A DNA stretch of 64,000 nucleotides from Candidatus Lucifugimonas marina (GTDB taxonomy: Bacteria > Chloroflexota > Dehalococcoidia > Lucifugimonadales > Lucifugimonadaceae): NCBI GenBank assembly GCA_029593915.1, contig CP046147.1, positions 1,054,001 through 1,118,000 of the forward strand. The letters run 5' to 3'. Positions within the stretch are counted from its first letter, which is position 1, and each line of letters starts with the position of its first letter. Made by a program: the position numbers and the translations under genes. The notes under the pieces are model-generated. The model was not told the DNA's origin. It worked only from the letters and a program-made list of their open reading frames with translations, and did no database searches. This document shows, one piece after another, positions 1 through 8,847 of the stretch.

Positions 1-2
1 CA

Positions 3-263
3 ATCCGGGGCGTTTTCGCGTCTGCACTCCGAAAATTGCCCGCGGAATTTCTGCGCCCCCACACCCATCAACTACCCTCGACCCAACTAGAAGTACCCGG
101 CATACCCATCCATCCACCCACATTGGTGCAGCCCAGCAACACCTATTTACCCACAGTTAGCTGCTTCGACGCGCTCTCCGTTGACGTTGGCACACTCACG
201 AGACGAACTGGGCAACAAGGAGCAAGGACATTCGATCTGGGAGCTGTTGAAGTTGCTGGATAA
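3..263 (+). CDS. Possible 3' end of a secreted repeat/beta-helix protein, cut by window edge
   Basis: A frame is open from the left edge to a TAA at 261-263. The last 25 or so residues, ending TRRTGQQGARTFDLGAVEVAG, resemble the C-terminal tail (TDQRG...R..DIGAVE pattern) common in secreted right-handed beta-helix or choice-of-anchor proteins. The remainder is proline- and threonine-rich and not recognisable. No start lies in the window and no other family member is visible, so this could be a chance open frame. The call rests only on the tail motif. Confidence 0.3.
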   Translation: MRGVFASALRKLPAEFLRPHTHQLPSTQLEVPGIPIHPPTLVQPSNTYLPTVSCFDALSVDVGTLTRRTGQQGARTFDLGAVEVAG

Positions 264-332
264 GCGCTAGGGGCAAGACCAGGAATACCTATTTATTCGA
301 TGCTATTGGGTCAACTTAGGGTCAACAAACAG

Positions 333-360
333 AAAAACCCCTGCATTTCTGCAAGGGTTT
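333..360 (-). terminator. Rho-independent terminator of tRNA-Gly
   Basis: On the minus strand, AAACCC-TTGCA and TGCA-GGGTTT form a stem of about 10 bp with one mismatch and a short loop. A run of five T follows at once. It begins about 20 bp past the 3' end of the minus-strand tRNA-Gly, which fits termination of that transcript. Confidence 0.7.
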
Positions 361-379
361 CTCTAGTTCAGGTTACGAA

Positions 380-454
380 TGGAGCGGAAGACGAGGTTCG
401 AACTCGCGACCCTCTCCTTGGCAAGGAGATGCTCTACCACTGAGCCACTTCCGC
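380..454 (-). tRNA. tRNA-Gly (anticodon GCC)
   Basis: The reverse complement folds as a full cloverleaf. The acceptor arm is GCGGAAG/CTTCCGC. The D-arm contains GGCTCAGTGGTAGAGC. The anticodon stem TCTCC/GGAGA carries the loop TTGCCAA with anticodon GCC. The T-arm contains GGTTCGAAC. The 3' CCA is encoded, giving 75 nt including CCA. It decodes GGC and GGT glycine codons. A sigma70-like promoter precedes it and a terminator follows, so it is probably a single-gene transcript. Confidence 0.97.
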
Positions 455-465
455 TAGTGCACTCA

Positions 466-494
466 ACAATAAGCATTCTCAGGCATGTGGTCAA
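466..494 (-). promoter_or_regulatory. Sigma70-type promoter of tRNA-Gly
   Basis: On the minus strand TTGACC (489-494) and TATTGT (466-471) are separated by exactly 17 bp. The -10 element ends 11 bp before the mature tRNA 5' end, so transcription would start only a few bases ahead of the tRNA. Position and spacing fit a housekeeping promoter. Confidence 0.6.
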
Positions 495-581
495 GACGCG
501 GCGGAGGTGTTTAGTTCAACTGTGAGTGATTTTCTATTTATGGTGCGGTTGTGACGATGGGGACTGTTGGATGGTGCCAGT

Positions 582-718
582 CGTCCTTCGAGTGCCTCAG
601 GATGACAACGCGGATGGTAGGCGTCCGCTGTGATTCGCTCGGAAGACGGTTGTTGAAGTTTGCGTGATAAATCCTGAAATCATTCGTCCTAGCTCAGGGT
701 AGGAATGAATTCAGGATG
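582..718. repeat. Intergenic repeats: family A copy and family B palindrome
   Basis: At 583-606 a copy of the family A core occurs (CCTTCGAGTGCCTCAGGATGAC). At 671-717 there is an imperfect inverted repeat: ATCCTGAAATCATTC and GAATGAATTCAGGAT facing each other about a 10-base spacer (family B). The stop codon of the following minus-strand epimerase gene (711-713) lies inside the right arm of the palindrome. The rest of the 455-710 spacer holds no gene that I can support. Confidence 0.7.
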
Positions 719-2072
719 ACAGGGTCGCAATGTCGTTGGATAGCTTGTGAGTAGAGTGCTGTTGGGAGCTGACCCTTCGACGGTGCTCAGGATGATGGCA
801 GGAGAGTTGCTTCCCTGTTCTAGCGGCTATCTTCGCCCGTTGGAATAGTTCCCAACAGGCGGCGACTGGGTGGTAGTCGGTTTTGGATGCAGGGCTTTTT
901 AGATTGTCGTAGCGTTGGTTGTTGCTATCGAGAATCCGATACCAACCGCCGTATTTCTGATCGACCAAATTGTCGAGCGACCACTGCCATGTTCGCTCAT
1001 GCCATTCGGCGTATTCAGCTACCCCTGTTCGAGTTGCAAGCAAACCCGATGCTGCGATTGTTTCTGAAAGAACCCAGTAGTAACGGTCGGTGTCGATAAT
1101 TTCGCCGAGAGTTGCGGGCAGTCCAAGCGCAATGGCGCGTTCTTCGTCGATCGAAGGGCTGATCGAGTAGTTGAATCCGCCGTTAACGTGATCCCAGCCC
1201 TGCGCAACGGCTGAATCGAACAGCTTTTTAGCCTGAGGGAGCATCCAGTCTTGAGGATTGTGCTCTTCCAGAATTAGAAGCAGTTTCGTCCACTCGGTCC
1301 AGTGTCCGACCAAGAATCCGTACGGACGGAATAGGTTCTTTGGATCGTCGAGGTTGTACTTCCAGTCGATCGACCAGTCTTCTGCGTAGTGCTCCCAGAT
1401 CATGCCGCCTGATTCGTTGGCGAGATCGATACACACTCGTTTGGCGAGCGTCGTTGCTCGTTCGAGATACCTTTTATCGCCGGTTGCCTCGAACGCTGCG
1501 ATCATCGCTTCGCAGGTGTGCATGTTGGCGTTTTGTCCACGATAGGGATCGGTAACCGACCAATCGGGCGATATTTCATCGACGTAAAGCTGGTCCTCGG
1601 CGTTCCAGAATTGCTCTTCCATGAGATCGAACGTCTCAGCGAGCGGTTGAGCAGCTTCCTTGACGCCAGCTTTAAGCGCCGTGGCGTACGCAAGCAGCAC
1701 GAATGCGTGACCGTAGCAGTGATTCGTCGCATCGGTCACATCGAGTCCGCTCAGGAGCCATGCGTATCCACCGGAAGGCTGCTTGTGGTGTTCTTGTAGG
1801 AATTTTATTCCGTGTTTAGCCGCATCGACGTACTCGGTGTTGTCGAGCATCATCGCAGCTATGGAGAAGACGTATATGAACCGGCATGTGCCGACTAAAT
1901 GCTTCGTTTGGTCGTCGAAGATAGTGCCGTCGTCACGAAACTGATTGATGTAGCCACCGAGTTCGTAGTCGATGCAGTCGGGGTAGTAGAAGTCGACGAT
2001 TTCTTGGACGTGCTGTTGCAGGAACTCTTTCGAGGAGTAATTGGGTTTTCTTGGTTGATCGGTAGTCGGCAT
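711..2072 (-). CDS. AGE-family epimerase/isomerase (N-acylglucosamine 2-epimerase fold)
   Basis: The 453-residue product matches the AGE (N-acyl-D-glucosamine 2-epimerase / mannose or cellobiose isomerase) family, whose members are (alpha/alpha)6 barrels that interconvert C2 epimers or aldose and ketose forms. Family features include GGYINQFRDDGT near residue 40, a YGHAFVLLAYA segment, and NMHTCEAMIAAFEATGDKRYL. Members are usually about 390-420 residues. The last 35 or so residues here are low in family signal and are translated from family A and B repeat DNA (773-797 and 711-718), so the ancestral stop was probably lost. It is the last gene of the hydantoinase-type operon, 60 bp behind the MDR gene. 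The substrate is unknown; the context suggests a sugar-like or polyol intermediate. Confidence 0.85.
   Translation of the reverse strand: MPTTDQPRKPNYSSKEFLQQHVQEIVDFYYPDCIDYELGGYINQFRDDGTIFDDQTKHLVGTCRFIYVFSIAAMMLDNTEYVDAAKHGIKFLQEHHKQPSGGYAWLLSGLDVTDATNHCYGHAFVLLAYATALKAGVKEAAQPLAETFDLMEEQFWNAEDQLYVDEISPDWSVTDPYRGQNANMHTCEAMIAAFEATGDKRYLERATTLAKRVCIDLANESGGMIWEHYAEDWSIDWKYNLDDPKNLFRPYGFLVGHWTEWTKLLLILEEHNPQDWMLPQAKKLFDSAVAQGWDHVNGGFNYSISPSIDEERAIALGLPATLGEIIDTDRYYWVLSETIAASGLLATRTGVAEYAEWHERTWQWSLDNLVDQKYGGWYRILDSNNQRYDNLKSPASKTDYHPVAACWELFQRAKIAARTGKQLSCHHPEHRRRVSSQQHSTHKLSNDIATLSS
773..797. repeat. Family A repeat inside the 3' end of the epimerase gene
   Basis: CCCTTCGACGGTGCTCAGGATGATG is a copy of the dispersed family A repeat also seen near 583, 27933, 29336, 51078 and 51147. 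Here it is translated on the minus strand as part of the C-terminal extension (residues around HHPEHRRRV). Confidence 0.75.
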
Positions 2073-2086
2073 TGGAAGAATGAACC

Positions 2087-2120
2087 CACCCTCTAACTCC
2101 CTCCCCCGAGGGAGAGAGGA
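2087..2120. repeat. Family C palindromic repeat
   Basis: CCACCCTCTAACTCCCTCCCCCGAGGGAGAGAGGA folds as CTCCCTC-CCCCG-AGGGAGAG. It sits in the short spacer between the MDR and epimerase genes and is a variant of the CTCACCC(C/T)AACCCTCTCCC...GGAGAGGG family found at several other spacers in this window. It could act as a processing or stability hairpin in the operon mRNA. Confidence 0.6.
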
Positions 2121-2132
2121 TCACACATGGTG

Positions 2133-3143
2133 TTACTCGCTTACTTTGATCAGGAGCTTGCCAAAGTTCTTGCCGTTTAGGAGGCCGATGAACGCTTCTG
2201 GAGCGTTTTGGAATCCATCGACAACATCTTCTTTGTATTTGATTCGTCCGTCTTTGATCCAGTCGGCAATCCGAGCACGGGCGACCTCGTGTTGAAGCTC
2301 GAAGTCATACACGAGGAATCCTTCGACTGTCGTTCGAGTTCGTATGAGGGCAGCCATGTTTCGAGGTCCTTGCGGTGGAGTTGCAGCGTTGTACTGCGAA
2401 ATCTGGCCACATATTGCAACCCGAGATTTAAGCGCTAGATTTTCAAAAACTGCGTCGGAAACCGGACCACCCACGTTGTCGAAATAGCAGTCGACACCGT
2501 TCGGCGATAAACGAGCCAGTTCTGCCGAAACATCTTGGGTTTTATAGTTGATCGCAGCATCGAAGCCTAGCTCGTTCACTGTGTAGTCGCACTTCTCATC
2601 GCTTCCAGCAACGCCGATTACGAAGCAGCCGTTGATCTTGCCGATTTGACCTACCACGGCGCCAACTGCTCCAGAGGCTGCGGATACAACTAGTGTGTCT
2701 CCGGCGCGTGGTTTTAGAACTTCCAATAGTCCGAAGTATGCAGTCATGCCCGGCATTCCGAGAACACCGACGCCAGTCGAAACTGGACCGAGTTCGGGGT
2801 TCACCGATTTCGCAGTGTGGGCTGGAATTGCAGCCCATTCCTGCCAGCCAATGCTTGAGCGTACGGTGTCGCCGACTTTGAACAGAGGTGATTCGCTTTT
2901 CTCGACCCGGGCAACGACCTCACCGGTCATCACGTCGCCGATTTCGAGGGTTGCTGCATACGACGGTCCGCCACGCATTCGACCACGCATGTACGGATCG
3001 AGACTCAGGTAGAGCGTGCGAATGAGAATCTCCCCGTGTTTCGGTTCGGGAATCGTTGATTCCTTGATTGCAAAATTTTCGGCTGTCGGCTCGCCCTCGG
3101 GTCGGCTCGCCATTGTCCAAGCTCGATTTACTGCATCTGACAT
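2133..3143 (-). CDS. NADP-dependent zinc-free MDR oxidoreductase (CurA / prostaglandin reductase type)
   Basis: At 336 residues this is a medium-chain dehydrogenase/reductase of the leukotriene B4 12-hydroxydehydrogenase / curcumin reductase group, which reduces alpha,beta-unsaturated ketones and aldehydes with NADPH. Family signs are LSLDPYMRGRM near residue 48 and the nucleotide-binding loop SAASGAVGAVVGQIGK around 155-170. The zinc ligands of classical alcohol dehydrogenases are absent. It follows HyuA by 43 bp on the same strand and is probably co-transcribed. The physiological substrate cannot be read from the sequence; an enone or enal intermediate of the same catabolic route is inferred. 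Confidence 0.88.
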   Translation of the reverse strand: MSDAVNRAWTMASRPEGEPTAENFAIKESTIPEPKHGEILIRTLYLSLDPYMRGRMRGGPSYAATLEIGDVMTGEVVARVEKSESPLFKVGDTVRSSIGWQEWAAIPAHTAKSVNPELGPVSTGVGVLGMPGMTAYFGLLEVLKPRAGDTLVVSAASGAVGAVVGQIGKINGCFVIGVAGSDEKCDYTVNELGFDAAINYKTQDVSAELARLSPNGVDCYFDNVGGPVSDAVFENLALKSRVAICGQISQYNAATPPQGPRNMAALIRTRTTVEGFLVYDFELQHEVARARIADWIKDGRIKYKEDVVDGFQNAPEAFIGLLNGKNFGKLLIKVSE

Positions 3144-3186
3144 GTTTATTCCTACCGGCCAAATGACCTGTTGATTCGATTGAGGG

Positions 3187-5319
3187 TTAGTTGTTTAGTT
3201 CGATGCCGAGGTTGCCGAAATCGTCGACAGTGACTGTCCAGGAAGGGTGAATCACTGTAGTGCAATCGGGTTCTTCGATGATTGCGGGGCCGTTGAACAC
3301 GGCTCCTGCGGGTAGTTTTGATCGATCATATACCGGGGTCTGGACAACACCTTTGTCTCCAGAATTTTCGGCTAAGTAAACGGGACGGTCGCCTTTAGAG
3401 GCTGCCGACGCGTCTGCGTTTGTCGAATCGAGCTTTCGCATTTGCGGACGTGCGATTTTGCCGACCGTTGTCAGGCGAAGATTCACCAGTTCTACTGGCT
3501 CATCGTTGGCCCTGAATCCGTATGCCGTTTCGTGTGCATCGTGGAAAGACTCAGTGAGTTCGTTCATCCATGCTTGGTCGATTGTCGGATTCGCCGGAGC
3601 AGGAACGCTGAGTTCGAAGCTCTGTCCCCAGTAGCGCATTTCGATAGCGCGTTCGAAGACGGGGTCTCCCGAGGCAGAGGCTGCCACCTGATGCGCCTCA
3701 CGGCCGGCAGTTTCGAGTCGCTCAAATTCGTCGGAGATTCTAGATAATTCGACCTCGTCTGAACGAACGATCAGGGTTGCTGAACCCTCCATTCGTACGT
3801 CGGTCACGAGAAGTCCGAGCGCTGAAGCTGTTCCGGGGCCAAGAGGTATCAGAACACGTGGAATTCCCGCCTGCTCGGCAAGTCGAACTGCGTGAGCTGG
3901 ACCTGCGCCGCCGAAGCCCACGAGCATGAAATCGCGTGGGTCGTGTCCGCGCTGAACCGATACAAGTCGGAGGGCGTTGACCATTGCTGTATTGGCGATC
4001 TCGACGATGCCGTGAGCCGCTTCTTCAATCGAAAGTCCGAGTGGTTCGGCACAGTTCTTGCGAATAGCCTCACGTGCAACATCGAGGTTGAGTGACATTT
4101 CACCACCAGCGAAATATGCAGGATCGAGCCTGCCAAGCACCAGATTGGCGTCGGTGATAGTCGGTTGTTCGCCGCCTAGACCGTAGCAAACAGGTCCAGG
4201 ATCGGCTCCTGCAGAATGCGGCCCGACTCGCAGAGCACCACCCGAATCGACCCACGCTATAGAGCCACCTCCAGCGCCGATCTCTACGAGGTCGACGACA
4301 GGAGTTCTAATCGGATAGCCAGAGGCTCCACCAAATGCTCCCGTCCCGCTCTGGGCTGCTCCGCCAACGCTGTAATCTTTTGTGATGTTCGGCTGACCAT
4401 TGCGAATGAGACTGGCTTTCGCTGTTGTGCCACCCATATCGAACGAGATGACGTTTGGCTGTCCAAGTGCAGTGCCAAGCGATGCGGCAGCGACTGCTCC
4501 AGCGGCTGGTCCTGACTCGACCATGAATACCGGATTTTCTGAAGCTGCCGCCGCCGGGTAGACACCTCCGCTGGACTGCATAACGAGCAGCTCGGAGGTG
4601 ACTTTTGCCGCGTGCAGCTTCTGGCTGATCGATGACAGATAGGTGTTGACAATCGGTGCTACAGACGAGTTGATGACGGTGGTCGAGGCTCTCAGGTATT
4701 CCCTGAATTCGGGAACAACGTCAGACGACAGCGAGATGATTACGTTTGGCAGTTTTTCGGCAATCGCCTTGCCGATGCGTTGTTCGTGTTCGGAATTTCT
4801 GTATGAGTGGAGCAAGCAGACGGCAACCGCTTCAACTCCCGAATCAGCGATCTGATCGACTACGTTTGCCAACGCTTTTTCGTCGAGCGGAGTTACTACT
4901 TCGCCTTTGGCGTCGAGTCGTTCAGGTACTTCGAAGCACAGTTGTCGTGGTACCAGTGGCGCAGGTTTCTCGAACTGGAGATCGTAGAGCGAAGGGCGGA
5001 TCTGCCGTGCGATTTCGAGCATGTCTCGAAACCCTTCAGTTGTGATGAAGGCCGTTTTTGCCGTTTTGCCTTCGATGATGGCGTTAGTCGCTACTGTTGT
5101 CGCATGGACGACGTGTTCAACAGCTTCCGGGTTCACTGAATCGTCGCTTGCGAGCAGTTTTTCAACAGCCGAAATAAATCCTGACGCCGGGTTTGATGGG
5201 GTCGACAGAACTTTCGAGGTTGTGACCTTTCCAGTGGCTGAATCAACCAGTGTTCCATCGGTAAACGTGCCACCGATATCGACACCGATTCGGTATCGGC
5301 CTTCAGTTGATTCGGTCAA
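3187..5319 (-). CDS. hyuA: Hydantoinase/oxoprolinase family protein, subunit A
   Basis: The 710-residue product is a HyuA-type subunit: N-terminal actin-like ATPase signature GVDIGGTFTDGT (about 13-24), a second phosphate motif ISFDMGGTTAKASLI (about 293-307), and C-terminal VNLRLTTVGKI. The family performs ATP-dependent opening of cyclic amides (hydantoins, 5-oxoproline) or acetone/acetophenone carboxylation together with HyuB. Its ATG overlaps the end of the upstream hyuB by 4 bp (5316-5319), which indicates translational coupling. Two HyuB copies precede this one HyuA, so it may pair with either. Length is normal for the family. Substrate unknown. Confidence 0.93.
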   Translation of the reverse strand: MTESTEGRYRIGVDIGGTFTDGTLVDSATGKVTTSKVLSTPSNPASGFISAVEKLLASDDSVNPEAVEHVVHATTVATNAIIEGKTAKTAFITTEGFRDMLEIARQIRPSLYDLQFEKPAPLVPRQLCFEVPERLDAKGEVVTPLDEKALANVVDQIADSGVEAVAVCLLHSYRNSEHEQRIGKAIAEKLPNVIISLSSDVVPEFREYLRASTTVINSSVAPIVNTYLSSISQKLHAAKVTSELLVMQSSGGVYPAAAASENPVFMVESGPAAGAVAAASLGTALGQPNVISFDMGGTTAKASLIRNGQPNITKDYSVGGAAQSGTGAFGGASGYPIRTPVVDLVEIGAGGGSIAWVDSGGALRVGPHSAGADPGPVCYGLGGEQPTITDANLVLGRLDPAYFAGGEMSLNLDVAREAIRKNCAEPLGLSIEEAAHGIVEIANTAMVNALRLVSVQRGHDPRDFMLVGFGGAGPAHAVRLAEQAGIPRVLIPLGPGTASALGLLVTDVRMEGSATLIVRSDEVELSRISDEFERLETAGREAHQVAASASGDPVFERAIEMRYWGQSFELSVPAPANPTIDQAWMNELTESFHDAHETAYGFRANDEPVELVNLRLTTVGKIARPQMRKLDSTNADASAASKGDRPVYLAENSGDKGVVQTPVYDRSKLPAGAVFNGPAIIEEPDCTTVIHPSWTVTVDDFGNLGIELNN

Positions 5320-7109
5320 TTTTCGTTCCTCGAACTCGTAAGTTTTTGTCTTGATTCGTTGGTTGCTGAGTGATCGATTGTGTTGGTATCAGGATCGATC
5401 ACCACTCCGTATAAATCTTTGGCGCGCTGGTGATTAATCTTTTCACCGATCACATCTTTCAAAACCGCTTCAGGGTCTCGCTCGATTGGTGGGCCATAGC
5501 CACCGCCACCGGGTGTTTGGAAGCTCACTGTATCGCCGGGTTTTAGTTCTACGACACACTTCGAAGTTAGTTCGTTTGTTTCCTGTTCAGGATCGTCAGG
5601 ATTGAGAATGTAGAAAGCCTTACGACCCGCCATTCCACCGAAAATTCCTTGTGGTCCTTGAATGTCGCGATCAGAAAGAACGGTGAACGTCGCTGGGTCG
5701 TCAGGGAAGTGGTAGTCACGGCGCATTCCGAGTCCACCCCTGAATTTTCCAGGCCCTTCAGAATCCTCGATTAGCGAGAGTCGTGACACCCGCATTGGGA
5801 AGTGCGATTCCACTTCTTCGACCGGGGCATTTTCGGTGTTTTGTCCGTGCTGTTGAACAGCGTCTGGTCCGTCAGATGTTGCCCTCGCACCGTAACCGCC
5901 AGCCAACGCTTCGTAATTACAGTGGTACTCACCGTTTTCACGGTCGATGATTCCAAAACCTGCCTGTGCCATCATCGCCTTGGTCGACGAAGCGACCTTC
6001 TCAGGCATGCCCGTCGAAAACGCTTTGAACAGCATGTCGTTGATGCGTACTTGCGTCTCCCAGCCTCCGACGACGGGGGCGGGGTGAATAGCGTGAACAA
6101 CGGTTCCGGGTTTGGCGTTCATCTTGATATGACGATAAAAACCATCGTTCACAGGCATGTCGGGAGCCATGAGTGCTCGTAGGGCGTAGGCGCATGCCGA
6201 GAACGTCATGGCTTTGGTTGAGTTCACCGGTGCGCGACGCTGGGCATCACAGCCATAGAAATCGAAAAATACCGATTCGCCTTCGACAGTGATTTCAACT
6301 TTGAGATTCACGACCTTATCGCTGAAACCATCGTAGTCGAGGAATCCTTCCGTGCCATAGACACCATCGGGAATGTCGGCGATTTCGGCTCGGGTTCGCC
6401 GGTCGGTGTAATCGACAACCGCAGCGACGTACTGATCAAAGTCGGCGATTCCATATTTCTCGACAAGGTCGACAAGTCGTCTCGCCCCAACCGTATTGGC
6501 GGCAACTTGCGCTCGGAAGTCGCCAGTCGTTACTCGCTTTGAGCGAATTTGAGATAGGAGGAGTTTGAAAACATCCTCGTTCATCTCGCCACGTTTCACG
6601 AGCTTAACGGGAGGGATGATTACTCCCTCTTGGAATATCTCCTGAAAGGGACCGATCGATGCCGGTGCGCCGCCGCCAACATCGACGTGATGAGCCAGTG
6701 ATGCAACATAGCCAACGAGTTCGCCGTTGTGGTGAACGGGTCCGAATACGGTGACGTCGTTGAGGTGAGAACCACCGCCGAAGGGATTGTTTACGACCAG
6801 CATGTCGCCGGGTTCCAGATTCTCGGCGCCGTAGGTTTTTACCGATGTTGGAATTAGCTCTACGAATGATCCGAGATGAACTGGCTGAGTGAACGCCTGT
6901 GAGATAGGTCGACAGTCTCGATCAAAGAACGCACAGGAGAAGTCTTGCCGAGTTTTTACGTTTGTTGAGTAGGCTGATCTTCGGAGCGCCGCGGCCATTT
7001 CCTCGGCGACCTGAGTCAACGCACTGCGCACAACTTCGAACTGAATCGGATCGATTCGCATTCCACCCTGAGCGCCGTCTGTTGCGGGGCTCTCACCGTT
7101 ACTCGCCAC
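5316..7109 (-). CDS. hyuB: Hydantoinase B/oxoprolinase family protein, copy 1
   Basis: At 597 residues this is a complete HyuB-type subunit, partner of HyuA in ATP-dependent hydrolysis or carboxylation of small cyclic or carbonyl substrates. Conserved blocks include DPIQFEVVRSALTQVAEEM, LRRSAYSTNVKTRQDFSCAF, GDMLVVNNPFGGGSHLND, HHVDVGGGAPAS and the C-terminal glycine-rich SFQTPGGGGYGPP. An N-terminal extension of about 17 residues (ASNGESPATDGAQGG) is absent from the neighbouring copy. Its start overlaps the end of copy 2 by 11 bp and its stop overlaps hyuA. It shares long identical blocks with copy 2, so the two arose by tandem duplication. Confidence 0.93.
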   Translation of the reverse strand: MASNGESPATDGAQGGMRIDPIQFEVVRSALTQVAEEMAAALRRSAYSTNVKTRQDFSCAFFDRDCRPISQAFTQPVHLGSFVELIPTSVKTYGAENLEPGDMLVVNNPFGGGSHLNDVTVFGPVHHNGELVGYVASLAHHVDVGGGAPASIGPFQEIFQEGVIIPPVKLVKRGEMNEDVFKLLLSQIRSKRVTTGDFRAQVAANTVGARRLVDLVEKYGIADFDQYVAAVVDYTDRRTRAEIADIPDGVYGTEGFLDYDGFSDKVVNLKVEITVEGESVFFDFYGCDAQRRAPVNSTKAMTFSACAYALRALMAPDMPVNDGFYRHIKMNAKPGTVVHAIHPAPVVGGWETQVRINDMLFKAFSTGMPEKVASSTKAMMAQAGFGIIDRENGEYHCNYEALAGGYGARATSDGPDAVQQHGQNTENAPVEEVESHFPMRVSRLSLIEDSEGPGKFRGGLGMRRDYHFPDDPATFTVLSDRDIQGPQGIFGGMAGRKAFYILNPDDPEQETNELTSKCVVELKPGDTVSFQTPGGGGYGPPIERDPEAVLKDVIGEKINHQRAKDLYGVVIDPDTNTIDHSATNESRQKLTSSRNEN

Positions 7110-8820
7110 TTCGTAGTTCCTTAGTTGCTTCTTCGTTTACCTGCTGAGCGTCGATATCTATCTCGACACCGTAGCGATCGCGTGCTCGCTCAGGTGAAAT
7201 CTTGCCCTGTAGTACATCGGCGAGTACCACTTGGGGATCACGCTTGAAAGGTGATCCGTAGCCGCCACCACCCGACGTGCGATAGCTAATTACTTCGCCG
7301 GGTTGCAACGCCACAGTTGTCTTCGACGAGAGGTGCTCTTCATTCTCATTTTTGATTAAGGCGTAAACAGATTTGCCGCCGTGTTCACCGCCGAAAAGTC
7401 CACGTGGACCGAACTTGTCACGGTCGGCAAGGATCGTGAACGTCACTTCCTCAGGGAACATGTAGTCACGACGCAGCCCGAGTCCTCCGCGGAATTCGCC
7501 CGGACCTTCGGAATCGGGAACCAGCTCGTAGCGGGTGATTCGAACCGGGTAGTTCGATTCGGTTTCTTCGACAGGGGCGTTTTCAGTATTTTGACCGTGC
7601 GATTGAACTGCGTCAGGGCCATCGGAACTTGAACGCGCTCCGTAGCCTCCGGCGAGTGTTTCGAGGAAGCAGTAGTACTCACCTGTTTCGTGGTTTTCCC
7701 CACCGAAACCTGAGTGGCACTGCATGGATTTGGTACCCGCACAGACAGCATCGGGTAGGGCAGGTGCCAGGGCTTCGAAGATCAAATCGTTGAGGCGTAC
7801 GTGCGTCTCCCATCCCCCAACAACCGGGGCAGGGTGGACGCAGTTTGTGACCGTGCCTTCCGGTGCATCAACGTGAACGTATCGGTAGAAACCATCGTTC
7901 ACTGGCAGGTCACGATCCATGAGCGCTCGCAGGGCATATGCACATGCTGAGAAAGTTTGAGCGAACGTGGAATTCACCGGGGCGCGCCGTTGAGGATCGG
8001 AGCCCGAGGTATCGAAGCGCACGCCTTCATCATCGATAGTGATTTTGACTGCGAGTTTCACAACGTCGTCGGTGAAGCCGTCGTTATCGACGAACCCTTC
8101 GGCCTGAAAAACGCCCTTCGGGAGCTTGGCGACCTCGGCTCTGGTTCGACGATCTGTGTACTCGATAATTTCGTCGATGTAGTGATCGAACTCGTCGATT
8201 CCGTATCGGTCGATTATTTCGTTGATACGAAGCGCGCCAGTGCGATTGGAGGCGATTTGGGCTCTGAAATCTCCAGCGGTTTCGCGCTTGGATCGGATCT
8301 GAGAAAGGACTAATCGAAATAGATCATCGTCGAGTTCGCCGTTCGCAACGAACTTGATCGGCGGAATGATGATTCCCTCTTGGAACACCTCTCGGAATGC
8401 TCCGACCGAAGCAGGCGCACCGCCTCCAACGTCGACGTGGTGAGCAAGGCAGGCTGTGTACCCGACAAGTTGGTCATCGTAGTAGACGGGACCGATGAGA
8501 GAGATGTCGTTGAGGTGAACTCCACCACCGTAAGGATCGTTCGACAGAATCATGTCGCCGGGTCCCAGATTTTCGGGGCCGTAGCGTTTTACTGCAACGG
8601 GAACATGGCGAACAAACGAACCCAGGTGCACCGGTTGAGTAAACGCCTGCGCAACCGACCTCAGATCTTTATCGAAAAACGCACATGAGAAATCCTGCCG
8701 GGTTTTCACGTTCGTCGAATATGCCGACCGCCTGAGGGCGATAGCCATTTCCTCCGCCGCCTGCGTTAGGGCGTTGCGGATGACTTCGAACTTAATGGGA
8801 TCGATTGCGTTGGTTGTCAT
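7099..8820 (-). CDS. hyuB: Hydantoinase B/oxoprolinase family protein, copy 2
   Basis: At 573 residues this is the second, upstream HyuB. It has the same blocks as copy 1 (LRRSAYSTNVKTRQDFSCAF, HHVDVGGGAPAS, GGYGARSSSDGPDAVQ, SYRTSGGGGYGSP) but clear divergence elsewhere, for example SNDPYGGGVHLND in place of NNPFGGGSHLND. It lies 27 bp after the MBL-fold gene and overlaps copy 1. Two B subunits with one A subunit suggest either a heteromeric B1B2A enzyme or alternative AB1/AB2 enzymes with different specificity. No frameshift or missing block is visible. Confidence 0.93.
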   Translation of the reverse strand: MTTNAIDPIKFEVIRNALTQAAEEMAIALRRSAYSTNVKTRQDFSCAFFDKDLRSVAQAFTQPVHLGSFVRHVPVAVKRYGPENLGPGDMILSNDPYGGGVHLNDISLIGPVYYDDQLVGYTACLAHHVDVGGGAPASVGAFREVFQEGIIIPPIKFVANGELDDDLFRLVLSQIRSKRETAGDFRAQIASNRTGALRINEIIDRYGIDEFDHYIDEIIEYTDRRTRAEVAKLPKGVFQAEGFVDNDGFTDDVVKLAVKITIDDEGVRFDTSGSDPQRRAPVNSTFAQTFSACAYALRALMDRDLPVNDGFYRYVHVDAPEGTVTNCVHPAPVVGGWETHVRLNDLIFEALAPALPDAVCAGTKSMQCHSGFGGENHETGEYYCFLETLAGGYGARSSSDGPDAVQSHGQNTENAPVEETESNYPVRITRYELVPDSEGPGEFRGGLGLRRDYMFPEEVTFTILADRDKFGPRGLFGGEHGGKSVYALIKNENEEHLSSKTTVALQPGEVISYRTSGGGGYGSPFKRDPQVVLADVLQGKISPERARDRYGVEIDIDAQQVNEEATKELRSGE

Positions 8821-8847
8821 CGGTAAGTTATTTGTTGCTGGTGGCGA

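Noticed and set aside
301..460. Attachment site of an integrated element at tRNA-Gly
   Set aside because: The tRNA is complete, with its own promoter and terminator. No integrase or second copy of the tRNA 3' end is visible; the GGGTCAAC doublet at 308-326 is too short to matter.
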